A stretch of DNA of 9,163 nucleotides, taken from Flavobacteriales bacterium UBA2426. GTDB lineage: Bacteria > Bacteroidota > Bacteroidia > Flavobacteriales_F > PHOS-HE28. The position numbers and the translations under genes were made by a program. The stretch is taken from contig DDRC01000021.1 of NCBI GenBank assembly GCA_002342985.1, positions 16,360 to 25,522 of the forward strand, read 5' to 3'. Every line of letters starts with the position of its first letter. Within the stretch, counting starts at the first letter, position 1. This document shows, piece after piece, positions 5,197 to 9,163 of this stretch. The notes below the pieces were generated by a model, which was not told where the DNA came from, ran no database searches, and saw only the letters and a program-made list of their open reading frames with translations.

Positions 5197-7625
5197 CACA
5201 GCGTGGCGCTCAGCTGCACCTGCACGCTCCGTGGCGCTTCGATGGAGAGCGGACGCAGGGAGTACACTTCGTTCGTGAGGTTGTTCATTATGAGTGCCAC
5301 GCGCAGCTGTTTGGAGAGGTCCATGCCGAGGCGCGCATCCACGATCCAATCACCGGTGCGGTGCGTCTCCATCCACTCGCGCACTCCTGTGGGCAGCGTG
5401 CCGTCATCATCGAGGTCGATGAAGGCCTTGTCGATGTTCTGCACATGGCTGTTGTAGCGCAGGCTGAAGCCCGCGAAGACCTTGCGGTAGCTCAGCTGCA
5501 TATCGGCGCGGAAGGTGTTCCGGATGCGGAACTTGAGGATGTCGCCGCTGGGATCGAAGCTCGTATTGCGGTAGGTGGCGGCCGGGATGATGATGATGGG
5601 CTCGGTGGCTCCGGGCGGAACAGGGCCGGGCACGGGCTGGGCATAGACCTGGTCGGGCGTGGTGCTGATGGGCGTGGTGGCCGTGTAGCCGAGCATGGCC
5701 TGGATGCCCAACTTGCCGATGTCGCCCTTGCCGGTGAGCTCCAGCTCGTAGCCGGTGACGCGCGCTCCGCCGGTGTTCACGCTCTTGAAGCCCAACCCGT
5801 AGAAGTTGGCCAGCGGATTGAACAGGTCGAAGGCCTCCCATTGACCGAAGGTGAATTCCACATAATCCTGGAAATCCTGCTGGAACCACACGGCATCCAG
5901 GTAGCCCATGAAGCCGCCGAGCTTGAAGCCCTGCTTCACGCCCACCTCGGTGTTCCAGCTCTGCTCGGGCCGGATGTCGGCATTGGGGAAGATGCGCAGC
6001 TGCCCCACGCTGGTGCTGATGAAGCGCTCGCCGATGGTGGGGAAGCGGAAGCCCTGCCCGTAGCTGGCGCGCACGTAGGTGGCCTTGTGGGCGCGGAAGG
6101 TGGCCCCGGCGCGCACCACCGGTTGTCCGGCCTCGGCCTCGTTGACGATGAACTGCTCGTACCGCACACCGGCCGAGAGCGAGAGGCGCTCACCGAAGAG
6201 CTTCTTGTCCACCTGGAGGTAGCCGGCCAGGTTGCGGGCCATGTTTCGGTCGCTGCCCTCGCCGTTGCCGCGGTACAGCTCGGCGGTGCTCACCACATCG
6301 CGCAGCAGTGCGCCGCCCGTGATGATAGTCTCGCCGAAGAGTTCCACCTTCTGCTGCACCTGGTACTCGGCATGCCAGGTCTCATTGCCATTGCTCTGGC
6401 CGTTGTCGTTGTCGAATAGCTGGCGGTGGTAGCGTGTCCGCAGGCTGTGCCGGGTTCCGGCGGCGGAGGTGTAGCCCACATAGGGGTCGAGGTAGTACTG
6501 GGTGCCCTGCGTGCGCGTGACGGTGCCGTTCTGCGGGCGGTAGAGGCCGCGGTCGGTATCGCCCCAGATGAAGACGCTGGTGCTCTTGCTGCGCATGGCG
6601 TTGGCATTGAGCCCGACGGTGAGCCCTTGAACGCGCCTGCTCCGCCAACGGAGCCCCGCATTGAACCGGGCGCGATGGTCGTACCCGCCTGGGCCCAGGC
6701 GGTACGGATCGCGCGCTATGCTGTCCGCGGGCTGGGGCTCGGGGCCCACGAAGCCTTGGTCGCCGAAGGCGTTGCCGCCGAGGACGAGGTCGAGCCGGCC
6801 GAACTGCTGGGAGTGGAAGAAGTTGGCGCCGCCGAAGAGCGGGCTGTTAGCGTCCCACCACTTGGCCGGCGCATGGCCGGGCGCATCGTAGACGCCAGAG
6901 AAGGTGGTGATGCGCGTGCGCGGCTCGCTCCGCGGATAGGCGGTGCGCACATTGATGACGCCGCTGAGGGCCGCACTGCCGTAGAGCACGGAGGATGCGC
7001 CCTTGATCACCTCCACCTGCTCCAGGTTCTCCAGCGGGAGGAAGGTCCAGTTGGGCCGGCCGATGTCGCCGCTCAGGATGGGGACATCGTCCACCAGCAC
7101 CATCACACGGCTGCCTGCACCATAGCTGAAACCGCTGCCCGCGCGGATCTGCGGCTCCTCATCCACGATCACCACGCCCGGCACCTGATCCAGGGCCTGG
7201 TCCATGCTGGTGATGTTCTTGTTGAGCACGATCTCCGGGCGCAGCACGCTCAGGCTCTGCGTCACCTCGCCCACACGCTGCTCGAAGCGCCCGGCCGAGA
7301 CCACCACCATGTCGAGCTGAGCGCTGGCAACGGCCATCTTCACGTCCAGGATGCGCTGCTCTCCGGCCGTAAGCACGAGCGCTTCGGTGCGCGATACGTA
7401 TCCCACATAGCTGTAGGTGATGCGCGCCTCGCCGGCAGGCAGCTCCAGGCGATAGGCGCCGTTGACATCGGTGGCGACGCCCCTGCCGCTGGCATAGGTG
7501 ACATTGACCCCGATGAGGGCCTCGCCGGTGGCGGCGTCGGTGACTTTTCCGGTGAGCGCGGCCTCTTGGGCGCACGCGAGCGTTACGGCTGCGGCGCTGA
7601 GCGCAGCGGCGATGATTCGCATCAT
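5196..7625 (-). CDS. TonB-dependent outer-membrane receptor with CarboxypepD-reg-like domain
   Basis: The product is 809 aa. A type I signal peptide (1-19, cut near ACA|Q) precedes a carboxypeptidase-regulatory-like beta-sandwich (about 23-100: GKVTDAATGEALIGVNVTY, TDVNGAYRLELPAG, YSYVGY). The plug domain spans about 115-228 (MDQALDQVPGVVIVDEEPQI, RVMVLVDDVPILSG, LEQVEVIKGASSVLYGSAAL, GVINVRT). A 22-strand-type barrel follows, with ASYGQGFRFPTIGERF and PNADIRPEQSWNTEVGVKQG in its middle and NNLTNEVYSLRPLSIEAPRS near the end. This class uses TonB/ExbBD energy to import scarce ligands such as siderophores, cobalamin or glycans. The ligand cannot be assigned, and there is no SusD partner next to it. 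The final residue is Leu rather than the usual aromatic. The start is a tandem ATG (7625, 7622). The stop overlaps the next gene's ATG, suggesting translational coupling. Confidence 0.93.
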   Translation of the reverse strand: MMRIIAAALSAAAVTLACAQEAALTGKVTDAATGEALIGVNVTYASGRGVATDVNGAYRLELPAGEARITYSYVGYVSRTEALVLTAGEQRILDVKMAVASAQLDMVVVSAGRFEQRVGEVTQSLSVLRPEIVLNKNITSMDQALDQVPGVVIVDEEPQIRAGSGFSYGAGSRVMVLVDDVPILSGDIGRPNWTFLPLENLEQVEVIKGASSVLYGSAALSGVINVRTAYPRSEPRTRITTFSGVYDAPGHAPAKWWDANSPLFGGANFFHSQQFGRLDLVLGGNAFGDQGFVGPEPQPADSIARDPYRLGPGGYDHRARFNAGLRWRSRRVQGLTVGLNANAMRSKSTSVFIWGDTDRGLYRPQNGTVTRTQGTQYYLDPYVGYTSAAGTRHSLRTRYHRQLFDNDNGQSNGNETWHAEYQVQQKVELFGETIITGGALLRDVVSTAELYRGNGEGSDRNMARNLAGYLQVDKKLFGERLSLSAGVRYEQFIVNEAEAGQPVVRAGATFRAHKATYVRASYGQGFRFPTIGERFISTSVGQLRIFPNADIRPEQSWNTEVGVKQGFKLGGFMGYLDAVWFQQDFQDYVEFTFGQWEAFDLFNPLANFYGLGFKSVNTGGARVTGYELELTGKGDIGKLGIQAMLGYTATTPISTTPDQVYAQPVPGPVPPGATEPIIIIPAATYRNTSFDPSGDILKFRIRNTFRADMQLSYRKVFAGFSLRYNSHVQNIDKAFIDLDDDGTLPTGVREWMETHRTGDWIVDARLGMDLSKQLRVALIMNNLTNEVYSLRPLSIEAPRSVQVQLSATL

Positions 7626-7677
7626 GCGGTGGCGATCTGGTGGCCGCAGTGGCTATGGTGAGGGCCGGCGGTTGTGG

Positions 7678-7685
7678 CGAATGTA
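7678..7685 (-). promoter_or_regulatory. Candidate -7 promoter element for TonB receptor
   Basis: TACATTCG on the minus strand matches TAnnTTTG except for one base and lies 52 nt before the receptor's first ATG. That leaves a leader of about 45-50 nt. No TTG -33 element is at the expected distance. It is one of several TAnnTTYG-like elements in this window placed ahead of genes. Confidence 0.35.
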
Positions 7686-7800
7686 GCCGAAGCCCGTCAT
7701 GGCGCACCAGCATCGCACCGGCGCCGGACCAACCGCTGCTCCGGCCTGATAAAAGGGCCTTTGGCTTAGGCGAAGCGGATGAGGTTGGGCCGCTGCTTGC

Positions 7801-7808
7801 TTCCTTCG
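7801..7808 (+). promoter_or_regulatory. Weak candidate -7 element for dprA
   Basis: TTCCTTCG lies 28 nt before the dprA ATG, close to the 25-nt distance seen for the TACCTTCG ahead of the glutamate dehydrogenase start. It has two mismatches to TAnnTTTG. The upstream TTG (7785-7787) is only 13 bp away, so support is poor. Confidence 0.2.
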
Positions 7809-7836
7809 CATCACCCGCGCACGGCAAGCCTGGCCC

Positions 7837-8943
7837 ATGGAAGACCAAACGCTCATCCACCGCATCGCGCTGAGCATGCTCAAGGGCATCGGTGCGGTGA
7901 ATGCCCGCAGCCTGGTGGCCTACTGTGGCGGGGTGGACCCCATCTTCATGGACCCCAAGGTGAAGCGCACCCTGGAGAAGGTGCCGGGCATCGGTCCCAA
8001 GCTCATTGCCAGCATCACCGACAGGAAGGTGCTGCCGGCAGCGGAAAGGGAGCTGGCCTATGCCCGCAAGCACGGTGTGCGCCTGTTGTTCTACCTCGAT
8101 GAGGCCTACCCCAAGCGGCTGAAGCAGGCGGAGGATGCGCCAGTGCTCCTCTTCGTGAAAGGGCCTGCCGACCTGGACGCCGCGCGGATGGTCAGCATCG
8201 TGGGCACGCGTACGCCCACCGACCAGGGCAAGCGGCTCTGCGCCGAGCTGGTGGAGGGCCTCGCCGATTCCGGGGCCGCCATCGTGAGCGGCCTGGCCTA
8301 CGGCATCGATATCGTGGCGCACCGCACCGCGCTGAAGCAAGGCATGCCTACGGTAGGCTGCGTGGCGCACGGCCTGCATACGGTCTTCCCCAGCGAGCAC
8401 CGCCGGGATGCCGAGCGCATGGCCGAATCGGGAGCGCTCGTCACCGAGTTCCCCACCGGCATGAATGCCATGGCCGGCAACTTCCCGGCGCGCAACAGGG
8501 TGATCGCCGGGCTGAGCGACTGCACGGTAGTGGTGGAGAGCGGGCCCAAGGGCGGAAGCTTGATCACGGCCGACATCGCCAACAGCTACGACCGGGAGGT
8601 CTTCGCGCTGCCGGGCCGGCCCACCGATCCGCGCAGCGAGGGGTGCAACCGCCTCATCCAGCAGAACAAGGCCATGCTGATCACCTCCGCCAAGGATGTG
8701 GTCACCCTGATGGAATGGCTGCCGAAGAAGCGCAAGGCCCCTGTGCAGGCGGCCCTCTTCCCCGACCTGCTGCCCGATGAACAGGCCCTCGTGGACATCA
8801 TCAAAGCCAAGGGCAAGGTGCACATCGACGAGCTCTGCCTCGAGAGCCGCATGGGCCAGGGGAAAGTGGCGGGCATCCTGCTCAACCTCGAGTTCAGCGG
8901 CGTGGTACGCGCGTTACCGGGCAAGGCCTATGCGCTCAATTGA
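7837..8943 (+). CDS. dprA: DNA-processing protein DprA (Smf)
   Basis: DprA binds incoming single-stranded DNA in the cytoplasm and loads RecA on it during natural transformation. The 368-aa product has three parts. The N-terminal SAM/helix-hairpin-helix region (about 1-65) includes LKGIGAVNARSLV and VPGIGPKLIASI. The Rossmann-like DprA core (about 85-295) has VSIVGTRTPTDQGKRLC (119-135), IVSGLAYGIDIVAH (149-162) and the NFPARNRVIAGLSD box (215-228). It continues with VVVESGPKGGSLITADIA (231-248) and REVFALPG (253-260). A C-terminal winged-helix-like domain (about 313-368, DEQALVDIIKAKGKVHIDEL onward) completes the family architecture. All hallmark motifs are intact. No Shine-Dalgarno precedes the ATG; the frame has no better upstream start. 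It is divergent from the TonB receptor gene with a 211-bp shared upstream region. No other competence gene is visible here, and DprA occurs widely in bacteria not known to be competent. Confidence 0.97.
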   Translation: MEDQTLIHRIALSMLKGIGAVNARSLVAYCGGVDPIFMDPKVKRTLEKVPGIGPKLIASITDRKVLPAAERELAYARKHGVRLLFYLDEAYPKRLKQAEDAPVLLFVKGPADLDAARMVSIVGTRTPTDQGKRLCAELVEGLADSGAAIVSGLAYGIDIVAHRTALKQGMPTVGCVAHGLHTVFPSEHRRDAERMAESGALVTEFPTGMNAMAGNFPARNRVIAGLSDCTVVVESGPKGGSLITADIANSYDREVFALPGRPTDPRSEGCNRLIQQNKAMLITSAKDVVTLMEWLPKKRKAPVQAALFPDLLPDEQALVDIIKAKGKVHIDELCLESRMGQGKVAGILLNLEFSGVVRALPGKAYALN

Positions 8944-9049
8944 GGCGAGCGGGGCCTTTGCTGGGCTGCCGCACGGTTCAAAGTCGCATGGCCGACCGTC
9001 ATCGGATGAGCCGGCTTTCCGACCCGTTCACCACCTGAAATCCCGCGCC

Positions 9050-9057
9050 TACCTTCG
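9050..9057 (+). promoter_or_regulatory. Candidate -7 promoter element upstream of gdhA-like gene
   Basis: TACCTTCG matches TAnnTTTG with one mismatch and lies 25 nt before the ATG. A TTC at 9027-9029 stands at a 20-bp spacing where the -33 TTG is expected. The remainder of the 139-bp gap after dprA (8944-9082) shows no strong terminator and only a 16-codon open frame (8988-9038) without supporting evidence. Confidence 0.45.
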
Positions 9058-9082
9058 CGCCCAAATTCCCAAAAACCCATCC

Positions 9083-9163
9083 ATGGCTACCGCCAAGAAA
9101 GGCGCTTCCAACGTGCAGAAGCAGGTGGACGCGTTCATGAGCTACGTGAAGGCCAAGAACCCC
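9083..9163 (+). CDS. gdhA: Probable NADP-type glutamate dehydrogenase, N-terminus only
   Basis: Only 27 codons lie inside the window: a lysine/alanine-rich start (MATAKKGASNVQKQ) and then VDAFMSYVKAKNP. The 'FM..V.AKNP' pattern matches the N-terminus of hexameric bacterial glutamate dehydrogenases, where it precedes the 'EPEF.QAV.EV' helix. That enzyme aminates 2-oxoglutarate to glutamate with ammonium and NADPH. The ATG at 9083 follows an A/C-rich leader and a TACCTTCG promoter-like element. The Glu/Asp-rich continuation is beyond the edge, so the call rests on one short motif and could be wrong. The call assumes the reading frame stays open past 9163. Confidence 0.55.
   Translation, partial: MATAKKGASNVQKQVDAFMSYVKAKNP

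Noticed and set aside
5197..5349. N-terminal extension (51 codons) of the GT-C-like protein
   Set aside because: It would overlap the TonB receptor coding end; the extension is Arg/His/Ala-rich without family similarity, and the ATG at 5196 sits in a classic TGATG overlap just before the first membrane helix.
3484..5457. A 657-codon open frame on the + strand opposite the GT-C and TonB genes
   Set aside because: It lies antisense to well-supported genes and is rich in His, Gly, Arg and Gln with no recognisable domain. Long stop-free antisense frames are expected in GC-rich genes.
5361..7661. Two large + strand frames (352 and 411 codons) opposite the TonB receptor
   Set aside because: They show His/Ala/Gly/Glu-rich low-complexity translation antisense to a full-length receptor with all family motifs.
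7626..7680. GCCACTG string in the TonB receptor leader, reminiscent of a cobalamin riboswitch core
   Set aside because: The leader is only about 50 nt from the candidate promoter. It lacks the B12-box and the rest of the conserved core, so it is too short for that riboswitch.
7159..8823. A 554-codon minus-strand open frame opposite dprA and across the divergent region
   Set aside because: It is antisense to an intact dprA, crosses an intergenic region into another frame of the TonB receptor gene, and has shadow-like composition with no domain.
8975..8984. GGTTCAAAGT, also found at 1469-1478 in the STAS-like promoter region
   Set aside because: On the minus strand it reads CGACTTTG rather than TAnnTTTG, and it would drive transcription antisense to dprA. 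A 10-bp repeat can be chance.
8988..9038. 16-codon open frame between dprA and the gdhA-like gene
   Set aside because: It is too short, has no initiation signal or recognisable peptide, and overlaps the region where the downstream promoter's -33 element would be.

Overview
The window looks like an ordinary chromosomal stretch of a GC-rich member of the Bacteroidota, probably Flavobacteriales-like. Five things point there. Genes lack AGGAGG-type Shine-Dalgarno sequences. TAnnTTTG-like -7 promoter elements sit just ahead of several genes. There is a TonB-dependent receptor with an N-terminal carboxypeptidase-regulatory-like domain. There is a membrane protein joining CCDC81-type HU domains to a SPOR domain. 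The DprA and GT-C-type membrane proteins read like Bacteroidota versions. CMP-Kdo synthesis shows a Gram-negative, LPS-making cell. No mobile element, CRISPR array, rRNA or tRNA was seen.

Layout from right to left. On the + strand are dprA (7837-8943) and the first 27 codons of a probable glutamate dehydrogenase gene (9083 to the edge). A 211-bp divergent intergenic region separates dprA from the minus-strand genes. Reading down the minus strand, a TonB-dependent receptor (7625-5196) overlaps by one base (TGATG) the start of a multi-pass GT-C-like membrane protein (5196-3481). After a 156-bp gap comes kdsB (3324-2575), then 16 bp later the HU/SPOR membrane protein (2558-1503). After 47 bp comes a small STAS-like protein (1455-1051), then 3 bp later a short secreted beta-propeller-like protein (1047-403). 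After another 47 bp comes an acyl-CoA thioesterase cut by the window edge (355-1).

The genes look like four or five small transcription units rather than one system. The common theme is the cell envelope: LPS precursor synthesis, outer-membrane import, a putative polyprenyl-sugar-type transferase and a peptidoglycan-binding SPOR protein. General functions (DNA uptake/recombination, nitrogen assimilation, CoA-ester hydrolysis) flank these. Every gap over 100 bp was read and none holds a convincing extra gene. I found no clear undescribed system. The points most worth a second look are the membrane-spanning HU-SPOR protein, the coupled receptor/GT-C pair, the STAS-like/propeller pair, and the very short predicted leaders on some genes.
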